From contig OZ004585.1 in the NCBI GenBank assembly GCA_963924555.1, positions 5,779,488-5,843,487 of the forward strand: a stretch of 64,000 bases of DNA, given 5' to 3'. This document shows, piece by piece, positions 13,301 through 25,336 of this stretch; positions within the stretch are counted from its first letter, which is position 1, and every line of letters begins with the position of its first letter. Made by a program: the position numbers and the translations under genes. A model generated the notes under the pieces. It saw only the letters and a list, made by a program, of their open reading frames with translations. It searched no databases and was not told the origin of the DNA. Source of the DNA: Crambe crambe. Its lineage: Eukaryota; Porifera; Demospongiae; Poecilosclerida; Crambeidae.

Positions 13301-15355
13301 CTAGTTATTGTGAGATCCAACATAATTTTACGTATGCTGTAATAATAATTATAAATAGGGTTTATTAAACTTTCATATCATGACACAATTCAATGGTAGA
13401 ACTTGCTACAAAAGCTCTCCAGTAATACAATCTTCATTGGTCTGTATGGATGATGATCAGTGCAAGATATGATGTGAGATAAACTTCAGGGTGATAATTA
13501 GTGGTTTATGCTACAGATCATAATAGGAAAAATTAATTTTCATGGATGAAATTAATGGAGTGGTTCACATTCATGAAAAAAATTTACCACCCCGGCCCCA
13601 TTGTTATGTGCCCATTGTTATGTGCAATCCCATGATGGAATAGGGATTGATAAGAATGCCTTTAGATTCATTTGCAGATCACAATGCATCACATTATGTT
13701 GTGCAGCTTCCATTACAAGATATACATAACTAATTATTACTCCCATAGAGTAGAGTGTGCATGCATACAAGAGTGATACTAATCTTCACTGCTTCTGTCA
13801 GTATTTTCATTTTTGAGTATAGCTAGACTTCTCTTGGTACACACTATCACGTTAGCTATGATGACACAATTATATATTTTTGTCTTCATACTTATAGACT
13901 CCCTCACCACAAGTTCAACAAGTTTCACCACCTTACCAACTCTCTCAGGTAGCTATAACTGTTTATGCTACATAGCTTGGATATACTTATATGTATAGCT
14001 ACACAAATATTGGGAAGTATACTAATTATCGGGTGAGTATACATTGCTCAACTCTTTTACTTACCACTTAGCTTTAATTATTTGGACAGGCAGACATATA
14101 GAATTCCTCATCCAACTCTCTAGTGAGCTTACCCAAGAGTAAGCTTGGCCCACACTAACATGCCTTCCGAACTAAATTACATTATGTGATAAGTTTTTAC
14201 TGCATAGCCTTTAGCCGCCCATTGATAGATGATAGTGGTATCCTTGGCTCATGAACTTTGGATATGATGATCAGAGGATGGTGGTATGACAAAAATGGGG
14301 ATTTCTAGTAAGGTCTCTTCGTCTCTCCCACATGGGCACTTATAAGTGGAGACTATTTATTTGTTTATGACTCTGTTGTTGTGAGTCATCACAAAATCCC
14401 TTTACTGTTCAAAAGCAGCCAGATATAGTGATACCTATGTGGGCATAATATTTTAGACATGAATGACCAATAAGGCAGGAAAAATATGTACAATGGGAGA
14501 TAAAATAAGTTTAGACCTGGGCCTGACCCCTTCTATGTAGTTATATAGCTCTGTATTTCTTCATGGTCTTTATAAAGATTCTTTTTGTTTCTCCCATTCA
14601 GATGCGGCTAGAATTGGAATTGGGGTTGGTGTTCCATGTATAATAGTATTATTATTGATTATTGCTGCTGCTGTTGCTGCTTACCATTGCTATAAGAGAA
14701 ATAAAAAGGATGAGACTGATGGAAGAGGTATATTAGCCAAGCATGTAATATAGTAGCTCAGGGGATGGAGTCAGGGTTCCAGGGTTCTCAGAAGGGGGTT
14801 GCTTATTGTTTCTACTGCATTTTTGTTTAGTAAGAGAGAGTGATAGCCCCTCTATGTAGGGATGCTGTTACTTATTATTATTTCTATTTTTAATTTGATA
14901 TGAACTAATTATGCACCTTTTTTACCATACAAAAATTTGGGGATTTAAAAAGTTAAGAAAATTTGTCATTCCTCATTTTTACGGGTATAGTTCTTGGATT
15001 TTGTACCTGTGCATGGTTATAACATGCAGTCATGCCATTGGAAATTGAATGTTTGATATATAGCTCTGTGGATGCTAGTAAAAGAAACTGCTTTGACTAC
15101 ATTACTTATTTTTGTTAAAGGTACTGGCAATAGCAACTCCCTGTGCATATTAGAGACTGTGGTAGCACTCTCTATGTGGGGTTAGTACGGAATGGGTGTG
15201 GCTTCTCTCATTAGAACAATACAAACTAGACTCTCTGTGTCTCTTCTATTCTTGCTACTGGCTCAACTAAACTTCTTACATGTGCAAAAGGTGATGATAT
15301 GTCTGCTAAAACTCCTCCAGAACAGCGTCAACAATCGGCACCAGTCGCCGTCTAA
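10327..15355 (+). CDS. Ig-type single-pass transmembrane receptor without kinase; 3' end uncertain
   Basis: Predicted exons: 10327-10426 (signal peptide MIVWILLFQGALFSSAW), 10571-10837 (Ig-like: C, then W at SSSWYIRR, then GTYHCGL before the distal Cys), 11918-12361 (148 residues, many Cys and N-glycosylation sites, Ig-like but divergent), 13898-13948 (17-residue Ser/Thr stalk), and 14602-14727 (TM, about 22 hydrophobic residues, then a basic YKRNKK stop-transfer). All junctions are phase 1. A possible last exon, 15291-15355, adds about 21 residues ending PVAV and a stop, giving roughly 351 aa. That exon lies inside a dispersed repeat (also at 54965-55260), so it may be an exonised repeat or not an exon at all. 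No kinase exon is found downstream. The extracellular plan matches the neighbouring receptors, but the sequences are not close copies. Confidence 0.65.
10985..11285 (+). mobile_element. Decayed foldback MITE (one arm) in the second receptor's intron
   Basis: The region contains TGTAGCCAAAAAGGCAGCAG, GATGTAGGGTTTATGTC and TCATGTACTCAAGCCTATAT. These match in order the right arm of the better preserved foldback element at 57486-57832. The left arm is largely missing. It lies between the exons ending 10837 and starting 11918. Confidence 0.6.
11505..11752 (+). mobile_element. Right end of the hairpin-ended element family
   Basis: The sequence matches the right part of the 2.1-kb element at 33187-35287: AGTAGAAAAGATCATAGCTG, TGTAGCTTGAGTGGTTC, CTTACCTGC and the closing terminal hairpin at 11730-11751 (here AGAGAGAGC, loop TACC, ATTCTCTCT, so one arm base is mismatched). 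Only this end is present. Confidence 0.7.
12994..13480 (+). mobile_element. Degenerate copy of the GTAAGCC-ended DNA transposon
   Basis: It starts GCATAAGCCACCAATTATAA. It includes an open segment around 13120-13210 (CGAGAGAAAACAGGATTGCA then CAGTATGAAAGTAAGTTA) that corresponds to the inverse of about 37600-37690. A stretch at 13402-13440 (AAGCTCTCC then TCTTCATTGGTCTG) also occurs at 37395-37460, but in the opposite relative orientation, so one copy has been internally rearranged. Confidence 0.6.
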
Positions 15356-15640
15356 ATCTAAATTTTTATGATTCGTTAATCAGATTCATCTTCTTGCTAG
15401 GCTGTAACTCCATGATCCTTTCACATATGACAATGAAATTCATATCAACTTGTGCAGTTATAACCACACAATGTGCTTTTAACATCGTTAACATGATCAA
15501 GGGCCAAGGGAGTGAAGTAGGAATAGTATCTCGTACTTGATGATGGGTAAGGGTCACTTCACTAAGTTCACTCTCTTGCATGCAGTTATAATACATATTC
15601 CAGCTAGATTTATGATTTTTGCAGTACTTGGTTTTCATAA
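15152..15640 (+). repeat. Dispersed repeat starting with the terminal hairpin motif
   Basis: It is homologous to 54965-55260. Both begin with the GTGC-GGTA-GCAC-type hairpin, then GGGTTAGTAC, CTTCTCTCATTAGAACAATA and CTCTTCTATTCTTGCTAC. Both carry a short open segment with ACTCCTCCAGAACAGC and GCCGTCTAAATCTA. The open segment is the candidate last exon of the receptor at 10327. The 3' part at 15490-15590 also resembles the foldback family at 6892-7138. Confidence 0.75.
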
Positions 15641-15837
15641 TGAAGCTGCAGTTATAATAGCATCCCTACTTCACATTTTTATTTCGAAGAAATTTTTTGC
15701 ATTCACTTGTTCCCTATAGAAACAGTATATAAATATGACTAAATGCTTGTAGTTATCACACACAATTGATCTAGAGGCAACAGTGCATTGTTGATCTTGT
15801 GCCAAACCACAGTTATAATTAGTTGGTAGAAATTTTC

Positions 15838-16060
15838 AGGTGACGACATGTATGATGCCATCTTTGCCAGGGTATGTATTTTTTACACTCAAGCAAATGG
15901 CCACTTTGTACTTGTTTTCATGCAAGATCACTAGATCTCCCACTGAAAGATTCTTACGTGCACCCTGGATACTTGCTAAATACTCCTCTGATCAAATCTT
16001 GCAACTCTTTCTGCGGTTTCTCCTCCAACTATTCCCATTTTTAGATCACTATCATTCCTA
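15838..16060 (-). pseudogene. BEL/Pao retrotransposon fragment (C-terminal DUF5641 region)
   Basis: Read on the minus strand, about 15840-15955 encodes residues such as LSVGDLVILHENKYK and YPGKDGIIHVVT. These align with the C-terminal BEL/Pao module seen again at 48520-48690 (VGDIVVLQENN, HPGKDGFVHVVT). Stops occur upstream (toward 16060), so it is a decayed fragment. The plus-strand open reading through the same bases is a shadow. Confidence 0.7.
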
Positions 16061-16971
16061 CTTGGCACTTTATCAGGTTCTTCTGTAGCAGATACTGTAA
16101 GTGGTCCAAAAAAAATTCAGTATACTACGTACATACAACACTCATATATACTACATGTCTAACAAACTGATGGTCATGTGCATGGGTGCATACGTGCATC
16201 GTGCTTGAAAAAAATCTTTTTCAGGGGCTTGATCGAAACCCCCCGAACCATCCTTGGCTATGGGCCTGAATGTAGATGCTACATTAGACCCACCCTCGTG
16301 AAATTGGAGATGCTAATTATTTACTGAACCATTTTTTATCAAAATTCTCCCAAATAGAACTTCATCTTTCCTAGAAACTCGAGTGCTTGGGCATATCAAA
16401 CCACTCCACGGCTCAATCTGCCCTTACTTGCCTTGATGAGTGACACGCATGCGCATTACCAATCGATTTTTGAACCGTGATAAACATTATGTATACAAGC
16501 AGATGAGCATAAAAAATTTCTTCTAAACTAGGGTATGTTTGTGTAACATATTCGATTGGCGAGCGAAGCAATTGGTGAAAGTCATTGTAGTTCAACTTCT
16601 TAAGGCTAATGCTGTCAGGATGAAGTGGTGGCAGCTGCATACACAGGAGGCTGTATAATGCTTAAAGCTACCTAGAAAGCCAAGTGCCTACAATCAACTT
16701 AGATAAGCCTAGCACCTCTATGACGAAAAGTTGTAGAAAGCAATAAGCTCTATCTGTTTTTGCTGAGTGTTGTGGGCATGTTTTATTTGTGGGATCAAAG
16801 GTCAAACGAACATATACGCATGATTACATCCTTGGTGGGCCTCTGTCTGACTGGTCATTGCACAAGATTTCTCTTCCTTATAGTCAGAGTGGTATCAATC
16901 TTTGCAGTGTTCTGCTCCATGCTCCAGCTGCATTCCTGGATCTAGCCTGCACTCCAGACCTTTGGTTGGCA

Positions 16972-17509
16972 GTATGCTTGTAGTCTGGAGTAGCTGACCC
17001 TTTACCTTCCTTTTCTTGGGAGCGCCGGGCGGGGGAAGGAGAAAGGGTCTGGTGACTCTAGCATGTATGACTTGTGTCGCGCATAAAAAACGACGCACCA
17101 ATCAGATGGCTAAGATCAATCATGTGATATACATAGTCATTAACCTGCATTTCTAAAATCATCCGCTTTTTGGAGCCTGCCCTTTTCTATAGGATCGATC
17201 AAGGCTGTACGTAGGTGTTCCAGTGAGATTAGAGAAGTTTTCAGCAGGCTTGGGCTGTCTGTGAAGAGGAGATTATTGGTGGGATTCTGAAGGGTGAATT
17301 GCCACTTCCCTAGATTCTCCAAGAATTCTCCTTTCTCTAACTGCTATTTGCGTAAATTACTTGGCATTGTTTATGATTGCCATGATGTAATGTTCAAAAA
17401 TGATGTAATGACACAAGTCGTACATGCTAGAGTCACCAGACCCTTTCTCCTTCACCCGCCCCCAAGAAAAGGAAGGTAAAGGGTCGGCTACGCCAGACTA
17501 GTATGCTTG
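16972..17509. mobile_element. MULE-like MITE with ~100-bp TIRs and 9-bp target duplication
   Basis: The element at 16981-17500 (520 bp) is flanked by the exact 9-base direct repeat GTATGCTTG (16972-16980 and 17501-17509). Its ends are inverted copies over roughly 100 bases, starting TAGTCTGG[A/C]GTAGC and running through ACCTTCCTTTTCTTGGG, AGAAAGGGTCTGGTGACTCT and AGCATGTA. Long TIRs with a 9-bp duplication are typical of Mutator-like elements. It has no transposase and is therefore non-autonomous. Related ends occur at 25337-25817, 44755-44900, 45305-45385 and 55690-55835. Confidence 0.85.
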
Positions 17510-17514
17510 GCCAT

Positions 17515-18330
17515 CTCCCTACTATTTTCCCCCACTCTTGCTACTTTTGCCATGTCTGCTATAGCCTATGCTGCCTCTAGATCTTACTGGCAGTGCTTAG
17601 GTGACATTGACATCCCCATACGGCAACGGGCTCTCTCCATTGCCATCGACAAAGCCTCATTCTTTCACCTGATTTCTTTTGCTCCTTCCACCCACTCCTG
17701 TACCCTGGCTCTGTCTTCCAGTCTGCCTCATGTATTTGACTGGCTGACTCTTCCACCTTGGGCAACTGTGGGTTCTGATACTGCCTATGTTACTGGCTAG
17801 GAGTACCTTTACACAATAACCAGTACACATGCCCGGAGTGCCATGGTTCTGCTGACATCTAAGACGACCATCAGGTTGGCTGTGATGATAATGGGGATCG
17901 CATTGCTCGTCATGAGATGTACTTTTTATTGCTGCCCAGTCTGCTACTTTGGCTCTGTCAAAGGAGGGTCTTGGACTCATCTGAACGCCCAGGAGATGTC
18001 CTGCTCCCAAATTGGAGTCATGGATGGCCGGTCGCTGTAGATATTTCACCTCTCCAACAACAGACAATAGCAGATGCTGCTTCCACTCCTGGCCACACAC
18101 TTCAAGTTGGAGTTTGCTGCAAGCTGACTTTCCACCTCTCATCTTGCTGCTCTGTGGGAGTTGAATTTATCCCTCTCGTGGCTGAAACTCTAGGTGACCT
18201 CGCAGAGGATGCTATTACCACCATCCGTGCAATCGGCTATGCTGTCGGACAGAGGATTATCCCACCTCATCCACCAAGCACCTTTTCAGGTGTATCACCA
18301 TTGCTCTTGGGTAGCTATGGGAATGGAAGT
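17515..18330 (+). pseudogene. Decayed retroelement C-terminal region (zinc-knuckle-like plus 'DVLLPNW' module)
   Basis: This locally GC-richer stretch shows, across frames with stops, a CPECHGSAD, DDHQVGCDD and IARHEM pattern, then ERPGDVLLPNWSHG, and then GVEFIPLVAETLGD. I recall this order (C..C..H..C..RH, then DVLxPNWxxGxPAAFD, then PLVxETxG) from the C-terminal part of reverse-transcriptase proteins common in invertebrate genomes. No RT core is present here. At least several stops and one frame change make it non-functional. The family name is not certain. Confidence 0.5.
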
Positions 18331-20004
18331 TAATGGCTGCATCATCAGCCGACTCTGCCCCCTGAACTGGACTGTCTTTTGTAGTCATGTGGGGAGCTTT
18401 GCTCGGAAAAAAAATGGAACTGGAGCATTTACCTAGTCGGAGAGTGAAGCAAGCCCCCCCCTCCCCTCCCCCAAGTTGAGATTTCAATCACGTGATATGT
18501 ACGTCACATTTAATATCTTTTGCAGCTGATGATAATGAAAAGATGAAATAAACGCATCAAAAGAGAAATAAAAGGGACAAACGAAAAAAACAAAAAAACA
18601 AAAAACAAAAAAACACCGAAAAAACAACACAAAACTAAACCAACCAAAAAACACAACAGCAACAAATTGAATAAACAAGTTTGTGTTATATCTACCAGTT
18701 CTTCTGTCTTCATTGATATGCCTGGACTTTCTTCTGACTCCACTGCTATACACATACCTATGTACTAGCCTCATTCCCTAGGCCCTCTTTTTAATTATGA
18801 TTGTGGAGGGCCTGGTGCATGAAAATTTCATTGAAACCATAGAAACCCATAGCGTGGTTGTGTCCAAGGATACATATTCCCATTGCATATGTCACACCAT
18901 GACAAATTGGTACCACTCACAAGCACATGGCCAGGCCTAAGAAAAAGAAGAGGCCACCAAATTCAAGTGTTGCTATGCTTTGCTAGTCTAGCAGCAGATA
19001 TTGGAGCAGGCAGTGTCTAGATTTTATTCATCCCTCTAGATCATAAATATATCGGCCTCAGAATTTTTTATGAGTGTTAATAAGACCCCCTTAGAGCTGC
19101 ACCGGATGTGTAAATAGCTAGCTAATTAACAGACCAAGATCTACCGATCTACTTACAAATAATTTTCTCCCAGATCCACAAAGTAACGCTATAGCTAGCT
19201 ACTAGATATCAGTTCAAAGGTAATTGGGCAGAAGCTTATCAACCACAAGTAACTATAGCTATGTCTCTTAGAAAGCACCAACATTCTTAACTAGATCTTG
19301 GTTTAGCTAGTTTTGCATCGAGTGGGCCAAAAAGGGTGTGGTTGGGGGGAAAGTGGGCATGGCTAGGCAAAAGTTTTTCCGCACGCAAGCGTGTGGATAT
19401 TTTTTTCCTTACCAAGCACCCCTATGATAAGATCCTGGCTACGCACCTGGCTCTCATGCACTACCTACACACAATTAGATGGTTTTACCCCAGTTTTATC
19501 TCCCATGACTTCACGTACCAGGCCCTCCATGGATGAGGCTACCTAAGTATAGATTGAAAATTTTTGTAGAGTAAGATTTGTTAAGAAAATAATTTAGAAA
19601 TCGTTTTTTCTTATATTAGCGAATGAATTTTAGATTTTAAAACATTCTACCCTCTTCTGTGTAGATGTACTACTTCATTGTAACCTTCTGAGAACCTGAA
19701 GAATAAGGGTAGAAATCTTATCACCTTTAACCCGCCATCCCTACTTAGAGTGTTAACACATTCTTGATAGAATAATAAATACATAAATTAATTAATTAAA
19801 AAATACATTTGGATGGTGTCTCAACCCCTGATTCTCCCAAGCAGGGCCAGCTATTGGTGATAAATAAGGCAGATAAGTAATAAGGTGCAGAGAGTTGCTG
19901 TGAAATGCACTGTAGTAATTAGACTCAGATTACTCACTATACACACTATACACCAGACAGGAAGCCAAAAGTTTAGGCATCAGGGGCTAAGATACACATT
20001 CTAA

Positions 20005-20006
<2 letters not shown>
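18331..20006. other. Non-coding, repeat-containing stretch
   Basis: It contains an A/C-rich low-complexity tract (about 18540-18660). A pair of inverted words at 18803-18822 and 19508-19530 (core GGAGGGCCTGGT) may mark the ends of a roughly 0.73-kb element. No gene is supported. Confidence 0.35.
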
Positions 20007-20048
<42 letters not shown>

Positions 20049-20057
20049 GTGTGTGTG
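20007..20057 (+). repeat. (GT)n microsatellite
   Basis: About 25 GT units with a single GC interruption, some 210 bases before the ankyrin gene start. Confidence 0.95.
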
Positions 20058-20270
20058 GTGGGGACATAATTCTGACATTTATGAATATAACTGATGTAGC
20101 TAGCTATATGAATTGTTAATGATAGCTATTGTGACAGTTTTTGAAATCTAGGAATAAACCAGATAGCTAGCTAATTCTTGCAAGTTTCTGATAGTAGAAT
20201 CCTTGCAGAGAGTGGTTTGTGGAACATAATTATTATAAATTCTAATATGCTTTTTCCTATCATAGACATA

Positions 20271-21835
20271 ATGGAAGAGGATTATAAATCATTTCTCAGT
20301 GCAGCTGAAACAGGAAATCTTGATATCGTAAGCAAACAAATTGGAAAAGGAATCGATATAAATGTTTTGAATGAAAAAAGTAAGACTGCTTTGTTGATAG
20401 CAAGTAAGGAAGGACACGTTGAAATTGTCAAGCTGTTACTCAAGAAGGGTGCTTTTATCGATCACCAAGATGAAGAAGGATGGTCTTCTCTAATATTGGC
20501 AAGTTATATGGGACATACAGAAGTGGTTCAAGTATTACTTGAGAATAAAGCACAAGTAAATCTGATTAACCATTTGGAGTGGTCTGCTCTAACGAATGCA
20601 TGTCACTGGAAACATGTTGAAGCAGCAAAATTACTGCTTAAAAAGGGTGCTAAAATAAACCATCAAAACGATTTGGGAATGACTCCTTTAATGGTTGCAA
20701 GTTCACGAGATTGCAGTGACATTGTTCAATTACTCCTTGAGAATGGAGCTGAAGTAGATATCAGAAACCAGAAAGGAGAATCTGCTTTAAGCCTTGCAGA
20801 GAGTGAACATCATACAGAAGTAGTCCGTTTATTGAGAGAGAAAGGTAGTAACAAAAAGTATAATAATGGATGCATGACCTTTTGTACAGTCAATCAGCTA
20901 TTAGAAGTTAGAAGCTACATACGTAGCTATTATGAGCTAATAATTTTGCCCAAGAAATTGTAAAAATGACTACTGCCAAACTTGTAGCTACATATAGATA
21001 ACCATAAAACTACTTTGTAGCATGCTGAAATTCAATTTTTGAGATTGGTTGTTAGAATTAATATCAACTATCATCATGTCACAATAAAAGAACTCTTTTT
21101 ATGGTTTTGATTTGATAAAAAGACTGTTAACACTGTTAACTCTTCAGCTGAAGTACCAGTATACAATAATGTTCTTATAAAGTGGTCAACCTACTGACTC
21201 ATAATAGTTACACATCTACCCTATTATTATGCACATTAGAAGGAATCACTATTATTATTATAATTATGTGAAATATAGAAAAAGAAGTGGAATTTTTGCA
21301 CGCAGCTGAAACAGGAGATTTAGTTACTGTGAAAAAACAAATTCGACAAGGAATCAAAGTAAATTTGGTGGATGAAGAAGGCAAGACTGCTTTGATGCTG
21401 GCAAGTAAGAAAGGACATCTTGACATTGCCCAATTGTTGCTTCAGAACCATGCTTTTGTCGATCAACAAGATAAGAAGAAATGGACTTCTCTAATGTGGG
21501 CATGTTATGGGAAAAACGTTAATATTATTATTGTTCTACTAGAGAATAATGCTCGAGTAGATCTATGCAACAGCATGGAATTCTCTGCCTTATCGATGGT
21601 ATGTGAATGGAATAACATTGATGCAGCTAGATTACTGCTTGAGAAAGGTGCTCCAGTAAATTTTCTAAACGACAAGGAAATGTCTCCTTTAATGGATGCA
21701 AGTTCACGTGGTCACACTGAAGTTGTTAAATTATTACTTGATCATAATGCTGAAGTAAATCTCCAAAACAGTAAAGGACAATCTGCCTTAAGCTTTGCGA
21801 AGAATGAAGAAATCTTATCATTGCTCAAGAAATGA
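20271..21835 (+). CDS. Ankyrin-repeat protein, two mutually homologous exons, about 376 aa
   Basis: Exon 20271-20844 starts at ATG (MEEDYKSFLSAAETGN) and ends at AAAG|GTAGTA in phase 1. Exon 21279-21835 starts after AAATATAG in matching phase and ends at TGA. The joined length of 1,131 nt stays in frame. Each exon carries about six ankyrin repeats (for example GHVEIVKLLLKKGA and GHTEVVKLLLDHNAEVN). Repeat n of exon 1 aligns with repeat n of exon 2, from 'AAETG' to 'SALS.A', so the gene arose by exon or gene duplication. No catalytic or membrane domain is seen, so a scaffold or binding role is inferred only from the repeats. An intronic acceptor (ATCATAG at 20258-20264) sits just before the ATG, so a 5' non-coding exon is possible. 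If exon 1 is not spliced it reads on to a stop at 20963, and the two parts would then be separate genes. Confidence 0.75.
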
Positions 21836-23996
21836 CCTGGATCTATTATTATATTGAATTGTAGGTATAGCTATAGCTATGTATGTGTATTAAATTTTGT
21901 GCAGTAGCTATTCAGTGTAATGTAGATGTTGATCCTTGTGCAGTTTGTACAACATGTGCAATTAGAAATTTCAATCCTTGTTAAAAATGTGGACTTGGTG
22001 GTGTCATGCATAGCTATATCCAGTTTTTACCAGTTTGAGTTTTTATGTATCATAATGGCTAATTATAAAAGTTGAGTTGTTTCAATAGCAGGTTAGTTAC
22101 ATACCTATTCAGTTCAAAAAAGTTGATTACAAACAGGGTTTCATTCCCATTCATTTTATTCCCAAGGAGGTGGCAAAATAAGGGAGTTTTTGGCCTAACC
22201 ACGCCCACTTTTGCCTGACCACACCCTTTTGGACAACCTGATGATATTAACAATGACTTATGTATTGTCAATGGGCATTACCTACACATCATATCACCTA
22301 TCAATATGTGTGCAGAGGAAGCTACGTATACCAGCTCTAAGGACCTTCAGAGCTGGTACCTATTCCTGGAAATTCTTTGATCTATGCTTTGTATTTCTCA
22401 TGGCCTTGGGGGACTTAGTAGAGGGATCAAACATCAAAGGGATGAAACTTACCCAGTATTGATACTATCATGCACGACCAGCATGTATACTACCGGTGTG
22501 ACAGTGAACAATATCCCATTCTCTTGGAGGTTGCAGACATTTAAATACCTGTAGCTATAACTTAAGGACCACAGTTTGCTCTGTTAGGAAGTGAGTGTAG
22601 AAGTAAGCTAAGAATCATAAGAGCCACACTGCAAAAAATTAATAGTGATGTTATTCGATTCAACAGTTCTATTCACCAAGATAGTGTCATTTGACAGATT
22701 TCACCTAGCTAACTACAATTTTGTTTTTTGCAGTGCACTTTCCAGTCTTAAGACCTCTTTTTCATTGCCTCTATTATGCAATTAGAACTCATGAATTCAT
22801 TCGAAGCTTTGAGCAGTGGTGACTTTGAATATTGATAGCTATGAAAGTCTATTCAGTAACGAAGTAGAGTCCTCTAAATAGCTCTCAGACAAAGATTTTG
22901 CTGATTTGACACTATGATAATTACAACTTCAGACCACTCATGCCAAAATAATAGCTCTGTACGAGAATGCAATCGAGGACTATACCCTCAGCAGCTGGTC
23001 AGTCCATTCTATTCCATTCAGTCATTCCAGATTGTTATAGCTAAGACTTGGGACATATGTACACAGTGTGTTCTAATAATAATTATTATATGACTTGTTT
23101 GTCCCACATAAACACTAGCTGTCATAATCCTCACATGGAATGCTGTAAACCAGTTACACCCTGACTTCTTCTTGCTATCCTGAATAAAAGATAGACCAAT
23201 AACTCATGACATCATGTTCTGATGTTTAAGGATCATTTTATATAATATCTGCTGCTGTTGGTTCATCCACCTCCTGTGATGTACACAGAGTGAAAGAGTA
23301 TAAGAGAACCGTGCGCTAACATTTCTGCAGTTGCAGAGCATTGCATCAAACAAAACCATAAATTATTGGGGACATCCTAAGAGGTGGTGGTGAAGAAAAA
23401 AACAGCACCAGAGATGTTCTTTTGAATAAGAAGCCAGAAGACATGATTGTAGCTACATTGCCAAGATTCAAATATAGTTAGCTATCATTATGACCCAAGG
23501 GTATAGTTTGGATGATAAATCTATATGTCATAGCAACCTCGTTTGAGGGCCTAATCAAATCATGATGACCACTGATAAAGTGGTCTAAACATTTGTGCAA
23601 TAAAAAGAATACTGTTTATTGTATGATTAGCTATGTCAATTCTTAGTCACACAGGACTTTTTAAAGTATAATTATAATAGCTATCCTCCATCAATCCCAT
23701 GAAACTGCCATACAAGAAGTTTCTAAAACTGTAACTCTAAGTCGGGACACAGATTAAAAATAAAAATACATGTGCAAGAATACACATACATGTAGGCCTA
23801 TACGTACAAAGTCTATAGTATAATTACATATAATCTATACACAAACGAATGAGAACTGGTGTTCAAGGGTGTAGCTAGTTTAAATTATGATAATTATAAT
23901 TCCCAAAAATAAAGTTTTTATTTTGTAACTATTCATAACTATGCTTGTTTTCTCATGCAACCTTGCAATGTAGTCTGTTTACATAACTCATGATCA
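21836..23996. other. Intergenic stretch, nothing recognised
   Basis: AT-rich sequence without a convincing exon, repeat array or RNA gene. Short open runs (for example 22211-22462) show no domain. Confidence 0.4.
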
Positions 23997-24100
23997 AATG
24001 ATTCAGAGTCAGGAAGATACATAAAGTGTATTTGATGCAACTTCTTTCAACAGTGCTCTCCATCTAGACTTGAGTGTTGTCTAGAATTTATATTGTAAGC
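23997..24100 (+). pseudogene. Orphan fragment of a receptor Ig1 exon
   Basis: The words AATGATTCAGAGTCAGGAAG and ATACATA at 23997-24023, and CAGTGCTCTCCATCTAGACT at 24051-24070, match the Ig1 exons at 3419-3748 and 29046-29375 in the same order. About 100 bases between them are missing. It is a remnant of another receptor copy upstream of the 24.9-30.5 kb pseudogene. Confidence 0.75.
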
Positions 24101-25336
24101 TCATGACAACTTTTATACTTTATCATAATTGTTATTATCTCAATTATTTTTTTTTGGAAAGACTTAGCTAGTCACAAAAGAAGTAGCTGGCTAGTTAGCT
24201 AACTATGGAAAAAGAATAAATGTTAACTCAAGCGGAATTATATTAGGAGAACACTGAAGAAAAACACTTTCCAGGGGACCAAACTTGCTATTCAAAGAAG
24301 ATCTAGGATGTGGAAGTGGTCTAACCAATCAGAAACATTAAAAATCCCAGAAAATTTCTTTTAAACATAGCTATATATATATACTGAAGCTTATTTCCAC
24401 CATGCTTAAGTCATGAATAAAGTATGACAAAAGAATAACCCTGGGGGGAAAAATGCCCACCAAATGCATGTGCCCAAATTGTAAAATCGCTCAAAGCTGA
24501 GCCTCGAAAATTTCACTATATATAAGAACTATACTAGAACAGTCACCTAGCTATAGCTCTTCAACTCCAAATCTGAGCACAATAATAGGGAGCAGCTGTA
24601 ATGCATGCATAGTAGTTCACTCATAGTTTGGACAGAGAGCAAGAAGATGCAGAGGAAAATGGCTGCACAGTAATTGTGATACCCAAATTTGATCATCATT
24701 TCTTGTTTACACTACTTAATTAATGCGGGCATGCGCAATGAGGACAGAATAATTATTATCTTCAGATCTGGTAGGCGGGTGACTAGCGTAGTATATAGTG
24801 TACTGTACTGCATCCGAACGAGGATAGAGAGCTTTCTAAACTCGGTAGATAAGTTTTCCGGTATACAGTTGCTAAATATTATAGGATGGCATTTGGGCTC
24901 ATATTTTGGAGCTCCATGATCCATATGATTTTAGGCATTCCTACTCTGGACCAAGCATAATAAGATTTGAATGTATAAACAATCGAGGTGAACCAGCCCC
25001 CACTGCAAGATTTGAGTTTTACAACGGTACAAGAAATTTGATTGCACAGCGAGATACTGATGCTAGTCAAATATTTTTGACCTACTCCATTACCGAAGAT
25101 TCTATTATTCGATGCATAATAGGGGAGGAATATTCTGAAGAATTTATGTTTGCTGGTAAGGCTAGCTACTATATATTAGTTTGAAGTGAACCGGCAGCCA
25201 GTGTCACAGTGATATCACTGCATGGCCTATGTAAAGCAGAAAGGGATAGGGGCTAGAGCTAGGGCCTAAGGGCTAGGGCTAGGGCTAGAGTTAGAAGTAT
25301 AAAATCTACTCAAATGGTTATAGCAGCATTGCCACT

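Noticed and set aside
15840-15871. Phase-compatible plus-strand exon encoding DDMYDAIFAR, attractive as a YxxI-type cytoplasmic tail for the second receptor
   Set aside because: The complementary strand encodes YPGKDGIIHVVT and LSVGDLVILHEN, clearly a BEL/Pao C-terminal fragment, so the plus-strand reading is a shadow.
17657-18142. 161-codon minus-strand open frame
   Set aside because: The recognisable motifs (CPECHG, DVLLPNW) read on the plus strand. The minus frame is a consequence of locally low stop density.
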